This document shows, in pieces, positions 16,386 through 25,492 of a stretch of DNA of 35,443 nt. The position numbers and the translations under genes are program-made. Position 1 is the first letter of the stretch; each line of letters begins with the position of its first letter. The stretch is from an uncultured Prevotella sp. (lineage in GTDB: Bacteria > Bacteroidota > Bacteroidia > Bacteroidales > Bacteroidaceae). Location: the NCBI GenBank assembly GCA_905202125.1, contig CAJKQX010000019.1, positions 1 to 35,443 on the forward strand. The letters are read 5' to 3'. The notes below the pieces were generated by a model. The model was not told the origin of the DNA and searched no databases. It was given only the letters and a program-made list of their open reading frames with translations.

Positions 16386-17106
16386 AACCGGTAAGTATTC
16401 AATGTCACCTTTTTATCCATACAGAAATAAAAAATGCTAATTATTGGAAGGCGAGACGTTTTATATATTCGTTTTTTTGTGTTTGTCAAAAAAGTTATTA
16501 TTTTATTTCCATTATTATACGGTGCGTTTTGCACAAATAATAGTCTAACACATCGTTATGATGACGATTTTGAATAAATATGCATTCACAAAATGCATAA
16601 ATATTCATGGCAAATCAGCGAGAATGCCTTCGTTGCAAAATTAAAATCCTTCGGGCGCAAAAACGCCCGTATTTTGCGATTTGCGTAATTTGTTGACTGT
16701 CAGCAATATGTGCAGCTCGGGCATTCGGAACGGGAAAAACCAAAATGCGAAAGGGTTCGTTCGGGCTTGCGAAAGGGTTCGTTTGACACGGCGAAAGGGT
16801 TCGTATCATGCCGTCAAAAAGTGTTTTTGGCACTGCGAAAAAGCCTTTTTGACTATAAAAATGAGTGAAAAACGTGCAAAAACAATATTTTGCACGCCTC
16901 ACGAACGTGAAAAAACCGTTTTCCGGTTTCTATTTTCGGATTTTGTTTTGTCAAAATTCAGTCAAAGCCGAAACGCATAAATATGCAATTTTTTTCGTTG
17001 TCAGTCCGTCAAGCGTAACATCGTTCTATTCCGGCCGAGGGATTAAGTGATGTTTTCGTTTCTCATTTTTTAACTATTTTATGCTCATTTTTAAACGGTT
17101 TTTGTA
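16386..17106. other. Long intergenic region, no supported gene
   Basis: No gene is supported; the frames at 16615-16902, 16681-16980 and 16865-17050 run through the 22-bp repeat block and show no family. Other structures are an imperfect inverted repeat (16572-16586 with 16592-16606), a hairpin CGGGCG-loop-CGCCCG (16652-16669) and a perfect hairpin CGTGCAAAA/TTTTGCACG (16873-16896). GTCAAAATTCAGTCAAAG (16950-16967) recurs as a near-copy at 30943. Confidence 0.65.
16747..16856. repeat. 22-bp phased repeat, copy B
   Basis: Five units start at 16747, 16769, 16791, 16813 and 16835, all exactly 22 bp apart. The first three share GCGAAAGGGTTCGT; the last two are diverged (GTCAAAAAGTGTTTTTGG, GCGAAAAAGCCTTTTTG). 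Same family as 374-483 and 30742-30829. It ends about 250 bp before the promoter box of the GH2-fusion gene. Confidence 0.82.
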
Positions 17107-17114
17107 TACATTTG
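17107..17114 (+). promoter_or_regulatory. Promoter -7 element of the GH2-fusion gene
   Basis: TACATTTG matches TAnnTTTG, with no clear -33 box. It sets the transcript start at about 17120 and so excludes the in-frame TTG at 17112 as the translation start. Confidence 0.55.
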
Positions 17115-17153
17115 CACATTGCAAGATTATTAATTATAAACACTTTAAACCGA

Positions 17154-20100
17154 ATGAAGCGAATATTTACACTATTTGTTGCAGTCGTCTCAGCGATGAC
17201 CGTATTTGCGCAGTCGGCCGAGCTTTTCAAGCCTTATCAGCCCATTGACCTGCGTCTGCCATCCGTGCCAATCATCGTCAACGACCCTTATTTCTCGATT
17301 TGGTCACCTTATGACAAGCTGACCGATGGTTCCACACGCCATTGGACCGATGCGCAGAAAGCCATCGATGGCCTCTTGCGTGTTGACGGAACGACATATC
17401 GATTCATGGGAGTGGAACGTCCCTACGTGCTCCAGTCCATCATGGCGATGGCCGATGAGGGTGCATGGACAGCCCGTACCAGTCGTAGAAATCCCGGCAC
17501 GGGATGGGCCGACACCGATTTTGATGACTCTCAGTGGGCCACGGAGCGTGGCGCTTTCGGTACACCCAATGAATATCCCAACGTGAACACCAGTTGGACG
17601 GCCGAAAACAGCGATGTGTATGCCCGCCGCACGGTGACACTCACCGCCGAGGATATCGCGTCCGATCTCTACGTTGTCTATTCTCACGACGATGTGTTTG
17701 AGCTCTACATCAACGGCACACGTGTGGTATCCACCGGCGAGACTTGGCTTCAAGGTGAGACACACCATCTCAGCGATGCAGAGAAAGCGCTGCTCAAGGA
17801 GGGTGACAACGTCATTGCCGCCCATTGCCACAACACTACGGGAGGTGCTCTGTTGGACTACGGCCTTTACAAAAATCTCAAGACAGAACATTCGGATATC
17901 CAAATAGCCAAGCAAACCAGCGTGGACGTGCTGGCCACCAACACTTACTACACTTTCGAGTGCGGCCCTGTGATGCTCGACGTGGTGTTCACCGCTCCGA
18001 TGCTCATGGACGATCTCGACCTGCTGTCCACACCTATCAACTACGTGTCTTATCAAGTACGCTCCAATGATGGTGCCGATCATAATGTGCAATTTTATCT
18101 CGCCACATCGCCCGAGTTGACTGTCAATCAGACATCGCAGCCCACAATCTCGCGTCGCACGACACAAAACGGTACTCCATACCTCTACACCGGCACCGTG
18201 GAACAGCCTGTACTGAAGAAAGCCGGCGACCTGATTTGCATCGATTGGGGATATCTTTATATGCCCGGATTCAACGGCGAGCTGTCGCTGGCGTCCACTC
18301 TGACAGTCGAACATGAGTTCGCCTCAACAGGCAAGTTGCCCACAACACAGCGTGTTGTCACCAGCCACAATGCGTCCGACATGCCTGCGCTGGCCTACAT
18401 GCACGATTTCGGAACGGTCAAGGAGGGCTCAAGCTTTACCATGCTCGGATACAACGAGACCTACGATATCACCTATATGGGCCGCAACTACAAAGGTTAC
18501 TGGGCCCGCAACGGTAAGACCATCTTCTCTGCCTTCCAAGAGATGTACGATAACTATGCCGACATCATGGCCCGTTGCCGCCGGATGGACCAACAGATAT
18601 ACGACGATGGACTGGCTGCCGGCAACAAGAAATATGCCGAACTGCTGTCGGCTTCGTATCGACAGGTGATTGCCGCACACAAGCTCTTCGAGGATAAGGA
18701 CGGACATCTGCTGTATTTCTCAAAGGAGAACAACTCCAACGGATGTGTCAACACCGTCGACCTGACCTATCCGTCAGCGCCCCTTTTCCTGCTCTACAAC
18801 CCCGAACTGCAGAAAGGCATGATGACAAGTATCTTCGAATACAGCTACACGGGCCGTTGGACCAAACCTTTTGCCGCTCACGACATAGGCACTTACCCCA
18901 TCGCCAATGGTCAGGTGTATGGTGGCGACATGCCTCTCGAGGAGTCGGGCAACATGATAACTCTCGCCGCGATGATATGCCGTCTGGAAAACAGCACAAG
19001 TTATGTGGACAAATATTGGGACATCATCAAGACATGGACTGACTATCTTGTGGAGAACGGACAAGACCCTGCCAACCAGCTATGCACCGATGACTTTGCC
19101 GGACACTGGGCTCACAATGCCAACCTCTCTATCAAGGCGATCATGGGTGTTGCCGGTTTTGCCGAGATGGCGCGCATCAAGGGCGATGAGGCCACAGCCA
19201 CGCAATATATGGATAAGGCAAAAGAGATGGCCCGGATATGGGAATCGACGGCTCGCGAGGGAGACCACTATCGCCTGGCTTTCGACCGTGCCAACACCTG
19301 GAGCCAGAAATATAACATGGTGTGGGACAAACTGTGGAACATTCATATTTTTCCCACCGGCACCATCGAACGTGACCTGCAATATTATCTGAACAAACAG
19401 AATACCTACGGACTGCCGCTCGACTCTCGCGAGGCTTACTCCAAGAGCGACTGGATATTGTGGACCGCATCGATGGCACAGGACAAGGAAACATTCCTCA
19501 AATTCTCCGACCCTGTATGGAAATATGTGAACGAGACACGCACACGTGTACCGATCTGCGACTGGTATTGGACCAACTCGGGCGACAAACGCGGATTCAT
19601 GGCACGCTCGGTTATCGGTGGTCATTGGATGAAGGTGCTCATGGACAAGTATGGTACGGTCGTTCCGCCCTCTAAAGAGTGGGCTCCGGCCGGCAACAAG
19701 ATGAAGACACGCTGGACAGCCGAGGTCAATCCCGACAACGTGTTGCCCGAATATCCGCGTCCGCTCTTACAGCGCGGCGAGTGGGTCAACCTCAACGGAT
19801 TGTGGCAGTATGGCTTCAACACATCCTCGTCAAACACCGAACCGTCTGTCTACGATGGCGAGATATTGGTGCCTTTTGCTCTTGAGTCGAGCCTTTCGGG
19901 CGTGATGCAGCCCATGAGTGAGAACAACGCGCTTTGGTATAAACGCGAATTTGCCATACCCGAGGAGTGGAACGGCCGCAATGTGAGAATCAATTTCGGC
20001 GGTGTTGACAACAACGCAAGAGTATATGTCAACGGCAACAACGTGAGCACTCACATCGGAGGCTTCTCGGCTTTCAGTGCCGACATCACCCGATATCTCA

Positions 20101-21605
20101 ACGCCGGCGGTACCAACGTCATCACGGTGAAAGTGACCGATGCCACCGACGGCACGTCACAACCTTTGGGCAAACAGCGCAAGGATACTCAGGACAATGG
20201 CTCGATATGGCATTCGCCCGTATCCGGTATATGGCAGACTGTGTGGCTTGAGCCTGTCGCCGCCAACTTTATATCCGACATCAAGACCACACCCGATGTG
20301 GACAACCATCGTTTCGTGGTTAATGCCACAACCAATGCCACTGCTGCCGATGCCGTGGTCAAGGTCGTCCTGAAAGACGGCTCGGACGTTGTTGCCGAAG
20401 GCAGCGGCGCTCCCGGCACCGATATCGTGCTCTCTGTGAACAGTCCCAAACTGTGGACACCGCAGACCCCTCATCTCTATGACATGGAGGCAAGCCTCAC
20501 TGTCGGAGGCAATACGGTGGACAACGTGTCGAGCTATGCCGCTATGCGCAAGATATCAGTGGCCCGCGACAAGGACGGTGTGTGGCGCATGCAACTCAAT
20601 AATGAGAATCTCTTCCAAGCCGGAGTGATCGATCAGGGCTATTGGCCCGACGGCCTTTACACCGCACCTACCGATGAGGCTCTCGCCTCCGACATCGAGG
20701 CCGCCAAGAATCTCGGCTACAACATGATACGCAAGCACATGAAGGTGGAGCCTGCACGATGGTATTATCATTGCGACCGTCTCGGTATGCTGGTATGGCA
20801 GGATATGCCCGCCCTCAGTGAATCATACGAGGAGTGGAACGGTACCGACTGGTACACCGGCACCGACGGACGTCCTTCGCTTTCCGCTCGTCCCAACTAC
20901 CGCAACGAATGGACCGCTATCATCAATCAGCACTATTCCAATCCGTCCATCGTGGTATGGACACCTTTCAATGAAGCATGGGGACAGTTCACCACGAAGA
21001 CGATAGTCTCTACCACACGCAACCTCGATGACACACGTCTGATTGACGCTGCCAGCGGTGGCAACCACCATGCCGAGGTGGGCGATATGCTCGACTTGCA
21101 TGATATGTCCGACTCACCGTCGGTATTTCTCAGTGACGACGCACGTCCCGTGGTGCTCGGACAGTATGGTGCCTTGAAATACAATGTCGAAGGATACCGC
21201 TGGGTGCCCGAGTACGCGGAGACCACATACACCAGTGGAGACGAACTGACCGACGCCTACACTGCAATGACCGATAAGGTCGAAGCATTGGCTGCGGTCA
21301 ACGAAGGCAAGGCTTTCTCCGCCGCCGTCTATTCCCAACTCACCGATGTGGAGACCGAGCACGACGGACTCATCACCTACGATCGTAAGCTCGTCAAGGT
21401 GGATGCAGCCAAAGTGAGGGCCGCCAACGACAAGCTGACCGGCTCGCTCACACCCACAGGTATCGACGGTGTGACAGACAACGGCAGCCGTCCGGTGGAA
21501 CAGGCACGATACAACGTTAGCGGACAACGCGTACAGCATGGCGTCAAAGGTGTGAACATCGTGCGCTATTCTGACGGTACGACAAGAAAAACTGTGATCA
21601 AATAA
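17154..21605 (+). CDS. Secreted fusion: glutaminase-A-like (DUF4964/DUF5127/DUF4965/DUF1793) plus GH2 glycosidase module
   Basis: 1483 residues from ATG 17154. Signal peptide 1-19. Residues about 20-100 are DUF4964-like (VPIIVNDPYFSIWSP, TRHWTDAQK). An inserted beta-sandwich resembling a GH2 sugar-binding domain lies at about 115-242. Residues about 243-860 carry the DUF5127/DUF4965/DUF1793 glutaminase-A-like part. From about 866 a full GH2 layout follows (RGEWVNLNGLWQYGF, ALWYKREFAIPEEW, TIM barrel). The acid/base is Glu1274 in FNEAW. The nucleophile position reads GQYGAL, with Gln1337 (codon CAG, 21162-21164) where GH2 enzymes have Glu. The C-terminus is a short tail shared with the next gene. 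Substrate unknown; carbohydrate or glycoconjugate breakdown is likely. Confidence 0.85.
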   Translation: MKRIFTLFVAVVSAMTVFAQSAELFKPYQPIDLRLPSVPIIVNDPYFSIWSPYDKLTDGSTRHWTDAQKAIDGLLRVDGTTYRFMGVERPYVLQSIMAMADEGAWTARTSRRNPGTGWADTDFDDSQWATERGAFGTPNEYPNVNTSWTAENSDVYARRTVTLTAEDIASDLYVVYSHDDVFELYINGTRVVSTGETWLQGETHHLSDAEKALLKEGDNVIAAHCHNTTGGALLDYGLYKNLKTEHSDIQIAKQTSVDVLATNTYYTFECGPVMLDVVFTAPMLMDDLDLLSTPINYVSYQVRSNDGADHNVQFYLATSPELTVNQTSQPTISRRTTQNGTPYLYTGTVEQPVLKKAGDLICIDWGYLYMPGFNGELSLASTLTVEHEFASTGKLPTTQRVVTSHNASDMPALAYMHDFGTVKEGSSFTMLGYNETYDITYMGRNYKGYWARNGKTIFSAFQEMYDNYADIMARCRRMDQQIYDDGLAAGNKKYAELLSASYRQVIAAHKLFEDKDGHLLYFSKENNSNGCVNTVDLTYPSAPLFLLYNPELQKGMMTSIFEYSYTGRWTKPFAAHDIGTYPIANGQVYGGDMPLEESGNMITLAAMICRLENSTSYVDKYWDIIKTWTDYLVENGQDPANQLCTDDFAGHWAHNANLSIKAIMGVAGFAEMARIKGDEATATQYMDKAKEMARIWESTAREGDHYRLAFDRANTWSQKYNMVWDKLWNIHIFPTGTIERDLQYYLNKQNTYGLPLDSREAYSKSDWILWTASMAQDKETFLKFSDPVWKYVNETRTRVPICDWYWTNSGDKRGFMARSVIGGHWMKVLMDKYGTVVPPSKEWAPAGNKMKTRWTAEVNPDNVLPEYPRPLLQRGEWVNLNGLWQYGFNTSSSNTEPSVYDGEILVPFALESSLSGVMQPMSENNALWYKREFAIPEEWNGRNVRINFGGVDNNARVYVNGNNVSTHIGGFSAFSADITRYLNAGGTNVITVKVTDATDGTSQPLGKQRKDTQDNGSIWHSPVSGIWQTVWLEPVAANFISDIKTTPDVDNHRFVVNATTNATAADAVVKVVLKDGSDVVAEGSGAPGTDIVLSVNSPKLWTPQTPHLYDMEASLTVGGNTVDNVSSYAAMRKISVARDKDGVWRMQLNNENLFQAGVIDQGYWPDGLYTAPTDEALASDIEAAKNLGYNMIRKHMKVEPARWYYHCDRLGMLVWQDMPALSESYEEWNGTDWYTGTDGRPSLSARPNYRNEWTAIINQHYSNPSIVVWTPFNEAWGQFTTKTIVSTTRNLDDTRLIDAASGGNHHAEVGDMLDLHDMSDSPSVFLSDDARPVVLGQYGALKYNVEGYRWVPEYAETTYTSGDELTDAYTAMTDKVEALAAVNEGKAFSAAVYSQLTDVETEHDGLITYDRKLVKVDAAKVRAANDKLTGSLTPTGIDGVTDNGSRPVEQARYNVSGQRVQHGVKGVNIVRYSDGTTRKTVIK

Positions 21606-21625
21606 CATCGCTTATTCTGATAAAT

Positions 21626-21663
21626 ATGCCCCTGATGCTGCGCGAATCAGCATCAGGCGGCAT
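21626..21663 (+). terminator. Stem-loop after the GH2-fusion gene
   Basis: CCTGATGCTG (21631-21640) pairs perfectly with CAGCATCAGG (21648-21657). An outer ATGCC/GGCAT pairing extends it. Only a weak T-run follows, so it may attenuate or stabilise rather than end the transcript before the paralogue at 21703. Confidence 0.6.
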
Positions 21664-21702
21664 GTCATTTTAAATGAAATTATTAACAAAAGTGTAATAT
21701 AA

Positions 21703-24411
21703 ATGATAAGAAAAAGACTTTTATCTTTTCTGACTTTGGTCGCCGCAGCCGTGTCTGCGCCGGCTCAGACGGCAGAAATGTTTCAGCCTTACAAGCAGAC
21801 TGACCTCAGACTGCCGGCCGTGCCGATAGTCGTTAACGACCCCTATTTTTCTGTCTGGTCGCCCAACAACCGTCTTACCGGTACTACCACGCGCCACTGG
21901 ACCGATGCCGAGAAACCTATCGACGGTATGCTGCGTGTCGACGGAGTGACCTATCGTTTTCTGGGACAAGAGTGCAAGTATGTGCTCGATGAGACCATCG
22001 CTCCCATGACCGATGAAGAGATTTGGTCGGGCAAGGTGTCTACCGAGACACAGACGGGTACAGACTGGACCAAGCTCGACTTTGACGACAGTGCATGGGA
22101 AACCAAGAAAGCAGCTTTCGGTTCGCCCGGCGAGTATCCCCGTGTGAACACCCCGTGGGAGGGCAACGACCGCGACATATATGTGCGTCGTACTGTCAAC
22201 CTCACTGCCGAGGACCTCGCGAAAGACCTTTATGTCATCTTCTCACACGACGATGTGTTCCGTTTGTATATCAACGGACGCCTTGTGACAGTCACAGGCG
22301 AGACATGGCTGCAGGGCGAAGTGAGACAGGTGAGCTCTTATGTCAAGCAAGCGCTTGTCGAGGGAGAGAACGTCATTGCCGCCTATTGTCATAATACGAC
22401 CGGTGGCGCATACCTCGATTTCGGACTGTATGCCAATGCCAAAACGGCCAGTCCGGACATTAAGACGGCTACTCAGAAATCTGTCGATGTGCTGGCAACC
22501 AATACTTACTACACCTTCACGTGCGGACCGGTGGAGCTCGATGTCGTTTTCACAGCTCCGATGCTTATCGACGACCTCGACCTGCTGTCCTCTCCTATCA
22601 ACTACATATCCTATCAGGTGTGCTCCACTGATGGTCAGGAGCACGATGTGCAGTTCTATCTGGCCGCAAGTCCGGAAATGGCTGTCAACACCACCGACCA
22701 GACCACAGTGTCAAGATACGCCAAAATCGATGGCTTGGAATATCTTTCAACCGGCACTCAGGCTCAACCCGTACTTGGAAAAGGCTCGGACGGCATCTGC
22801 ATTGACTGGGGATATTTCTACATCCCGGCCATCAACGGTGAGGTGAGTCTTGCCTCCACCATTGATGTGGAAAACTATTTTGCGACACAAGGAAAACTGC
22901 CGAAGACCAAACGCATGGTCACCAGTTCCAAACTCTGCAGATATCCCACATTGGCTTTCACTTATGATTTCGGCAAAATCACAACCGGTTCCAACTTTGC
23001 CATGCTCGGCTATGACGAGGTTTGGGACATCGAGTTCTTGAACAATAGATATAAGGGCTACTGGGCTCGCAACGGCAAGAATATATACAAGGCCTTTGAG
23101 GAATTGAGAGACAATTACGCCGACATCATGACACGTTGCCGTGCTCTCGACAAACGCATCTATGACGATGGCCTCGCCGCCGGAAATGTGAAATATGCCG
23201 AACTCCTTTCGGGCTCCTATCGCCACGTGATTGCAGCCCACAAATTGTTTGAGGGACCAAACGGCAACGTATATTTCTTCTCCAAAGAGAACAATTCGGG
23301 TGGTTTCGTCAATACCGTCGACCTCACCTATCCCGAATCGCCGCTCTTCCTGCTCTACAATCCCGAGCTGCAGAAGGGCATGATGAGAAGCATCTTCGAA
23401 TACTGTCGCTCCGACCGTTGGAATTTCCCCTTCTGCTGCCATGACCTCGGTGTCTATCCGCATGCCAACGGACAGCGTTACTCCATCACCTCTCCTGACA
23501 GCGGTGGCGGCTTCGGTGGCAACATGCCTTTGGAGGAGTCGGGCAATATGTTGACCCTCTGTGCCATGCTCTCGCTTATCGATCGCAACACCGAGTTTGC
23601 CGACCAGTATTGGGATACCATCAAGATGTGGGCCGACTACCTTGCCGAATATGGTCAGGATCCCGAAAACCAGTTGTGTACCGACGACTTTGCCGGATTC
23701 ATGGCCCACAATGCCAACCTCGCCATCAAGGCCATCATGGGTGTGGCCGGATTCTCCGAGATGGCACGACTCAAGGGCGATATCGCTACGGCAGACGAAT
23801 ATCTGAACAAGGCCAAGAGCATGGCCGAGTTATGGAAGACCTCTGCTATCGACGGCGATCACTATAAGCTCGCGCTCGACCGCTCGGGCACATGGAGTGA
23901 GAAATACAATATGGTATGGGACAAACTGTGGGATCTGGGTATGTTCACCGATGTCATCAACACCGAGATACCTTATTATCTCACAAAGCAGGAGCGATAC
24001 GGACTGCCTCTCGACAGCCGTTCGGACATAGCAAAGAGCGACTGGATCATGTGGACAGCGGCCATGTCGCCCGACACCGATACCTTCCTCAAGTTCCTCG
24101 ACCCGCTCTACAAGTATGTCAACGAGACCTCTTCGCGTGTGCCTCTGAGCGACTGGTTCAACACAAAGACCGGCCGCATGGTGGGCTTCAAGGCCCGCTC
24201 GGTCATCGGCGGACACTGGATGAAGGTGCTGGTGGACAATTTCGACAAGGAAAAAGGTGTCACTCTGGGTATCACATCTTTGCCTTCTGAGGACAAAGGC
24301 ACGGCCGAGGCATATTACGATATGAACGGTATCCGCCACTCGCAGCCTGTCAAAGGACTCAACATCGTGAAATACAGCGATGGCTCCACCCGCAAGGTGA
24401 TGAACAAATAA
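21703..24411 (+). CDS. Secreted glutaminase-A-like DUF4964/DUF5127/DUF4965/DUF1793 protein
   Basis: 902 residues. Signal peptide about 1-22 (ends APAQ). It is a paralogue of the first two-thirds of the preceding gene, matching nearly throughout: VPIVVNDPYFSVWSP, TRHWTDAEKPIDG, DVLATNTYYTFTCGPVELDVVFTAPM, YKGYWARNGKNIYKAF, LCTDDFAGFMAHNANLAIKAI and SVIGGHWMKVL. It also has the inserted beta-sandwich at about 120-243. It lacks the GH2 part and ends in a short tail (YYDMNGIRHSQPVKGLNIVK) like that of its neighbour. Fungal relatives are secreted glutaminases, but bacterial members often sit beside glycosidases, so the reaction is open. It is 97 bp downstream of the fusion gene. Confidence 0.85.
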   Translation: MIRKRLLSFLTLVAAAVSAPAQTAEMFQPYKQTDLRLPAVPIVVNDPYFSVWSPNNRLTGTTTRHWTDAEKPIDGMLRVDGVTYRFLGQECKYVLDETIAPMTDEEIWSGKVSTETQTGTDWTKLDFDDSAWETKKAAFGSPGEYPRVNTPWEGNDRDIYVRRTVNLTAEDLAKDLYVIFSHDDVFRLYINGRLVTVTGETWLQGEVRQVSSYVKQALVEGENVIAAYCHNTTGGAYLDFGLYANAKTASPDIKTATQKSVDVLATNTYYTFTCGPVELDVVFTAPMLIDDLDLLSSPINYISYQVCSTDGQEHDVQFYLAASPEMAVNTTDQTTVSRYAKIDGLEYLSTGTQAQPVLGKGSDGICIDWGYFYIPAINGEVSLASTIDVENYFATQGKLPKTKRMVTSSKLCRYPTLAFTYDFGKITTGSNFAMLGYDEVWDIEFLNNRYKGYWARNGKNIYKAFEELRDNYADIMTRCRALDKRIYDDGLAAGNVKYAELLSGSYRHVIAAHKLFEGPNGNVYFFSKENNSGGFVNTVDLTYPESPLFLLYNPELQKGMMRSIFEYCRSDRWNFPFCCHDLGVYPHANGQRYSITSPDSGGGFGGNMPLEESGNMLTLCAMLSLIDRNTEFADQYWDTIKMWADYLAEYGQDPENQLCTDDFAGFMAHNANLAIKAIMGVAGFSEMARLKGDIATADEYLNKAKSMAELWKTSAIDGDHYKLALDRSGTWSEKYNMVWDKLWDLGMFTDVINTEIPYYLTKQERYGLPLDSRSDIAKSDWIMWTAAMSPDTDTFLKFLDPLYKYVNETSSRVPLSDWFNTKTGRMVGFKARSVIGGHWMKVLVDNFDKEKGVTLGITSLPSEDKGTAEAYYDMNGIRHSQPVKGLNIVKYSDGSTRKVMNK

Positions 24412-24438
24412 GACTCCCCTCACGACTATTGACCATAC

Positions 24439-24481
24439 AAAAAGAGCCCGAAAGCGTATCCGCGCCTTTCGGGCTCTTTTT
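24439..24481 (+). terminator. Strong intrinsic terminator
   Basis: AAAAAGAGCCCGAAAG (24439-24454) is perfectly inverted at 24466-24481, giving a 16-bp stem with an 11-nt loop. It has A- and T-runs on both sides, so it can act for the plus-strand gene and for minus-strand mscS. Confidence 0.93.
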
Positions 24482-24486
24482 AGTTC

Positions 24487-24517
24487 GCCATTGTCGGTCT
24501 AATGCGATTTGGGTTTA
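24487..24517. repeat. REP-like extragenic element, copy 1 (shortened)
   Basis: GCCATTGTCGGTCTAATG followed by CGATTTGGGTTTA. It lacks the ACC that completes the palindrome in copies 2 and 3 (30403-30439 and 35376-35407). It lies between a terminator and the end of mscS. Confidence 0.75.
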
Positions 24518-24527
24518 TTGCCTCGGC

Positions 24528-25412
24528 TCAGGCATTGCCTTTCATTATTATCTGATTGAAATAAGGATAAGGAATCTCTATTCCCTCGCTGTCGAAACGT
24601 TCCTTTATGGCTTTGAGCAGGTCGCATTTCATCACGAACGCCTTTGCCGTGGTCTCTGCCCACGCCCATGCGCGGAGCGTGATGGCCGAGTCGCCGAGTT
24701 CGATTACCCTTATCACCACCTCCGGTGTGCCGCTCTTTATATCCTCCTCCGTGCGGTGGTCCACGAGCATCGGGTGCTGCATTATCACGTCACGCATCAC
24801 ATCGATGGCCTTGTCCAGATTGGTATTGTACGACACGCCCACCTCGATGAACGAGCAAGTATGCTCGTCGCCGTACGACGAATTGACTATCGTGCTTGAG
24901 TTTATCTTGTTGTTCGGGATTAGAATCATCCTGTTTTCCACATTCCTTATGACCGTATGGCGCAATGTGATTTCCATCACCGTACCGATGACTATGTCGT
25001 CCACCTTGATGTAATCGCCCACCTTGAACGGTCGGGAGAATATGATGAACAGTCCGCCGATGATGTTCGACAGCGCCTCCTGCGATGCCAGACCCACGGC
25101 CATTGCCAATATACCGGCACTGGCAAGTATCGAGTTGCTTATCTTCTCCATGCCCGGGATGAGCGACAGGATGGCCGCGCAACCTATGATATACACTGCC
25201 GAGACTATCATCTGGCGTATGAATCCTGTCTTGGTCTCATCCAGCACCACCAGCTTGCCTTGCTTTTTCAGCGATCGGTTGAACAGATATTTCGTGATGC
25301 CTGTGACTATTCGCACGAAGATGTAGATGATGATGGCTTTGATGCAAAATGATATGAAACCGCCGATACTTACCCCGAAGACGGTGAATTCCATTATTTC
25401 TTTCAAGTTCAT
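24528..25412 (-). CDS. MscS-family small-conductance mechanosensitive channel
   Basis: 294 residues from the ATG at 25412. An in-frame TTG 42 bp upstream lies inside the promoter box and is rejected. Three hydrophobic helices lie within about residues 10-120. The third is the pore helix, with ILASAGILAMAVGLASQEALSNIIGGLFIIFSRPFKVGDYI, the classic Gly/Ala-rich TM3 and its kink. A beta domain (IVIGTVMEITLRHTVIRNVENRMILIPNNKI) and C-terminal alpha-beta domain follow. It releases solutes on osmotic downshift. It ends close to the REP element and its promoter abuts the MATE relic. Confidence 0.93.
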   Translation of the reverse strand: MNLKEIMEFTVFGVSIGGFISFCIKAIIIYIFVRIVTGITKYLFNRSLKKQGKLVVLDETKTGFIRQMIVSAVYIIGCAAILSLIPGMEKISNSILASAGILAMAVGLASQEALSNIIGGLFIIFSRPFKVGDYIKVDDIVIGTVMEITLRHTVIRNVENRMILIPNNKINSSTIVNSSYGDEHTCSFIEVGVSYNTNLDKAIDVMRDVIMQHPMLVDHRTEEDIKSGTPEVVIRVIELGDSAITLRAWAWAETTAKAFVMKCDLLKAIKERFDSEGIEIPYPYFNQIIMKGNA

Positions 25413-25451
25413 ATTTCCGTGTTTTACTGTGTTGGTTTTTCTTTCGTGCCG

Positions 25452-25459
25452 CAAAAGTA
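25452..25459 (-). promoter_or_regulatory. Promoter -7 element of the mscS-type gene
   Basis: Reads TACTTTTG on the minus strand, matching TAnnTTTG, about 40 nt before the ATG at 25412. Confidence 0.55.
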
Positions 25460-25492
25460 TAACAAAAGAATGATTTCCCGAAACAATCCGTG

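Noticed and set aside
16681..17050. Overlapping short frames in the intergenic region before the GH2-fusion gene
   Set aside because: Low-complexity translation of repeat units, no recognisable domain, no coding-like composition.
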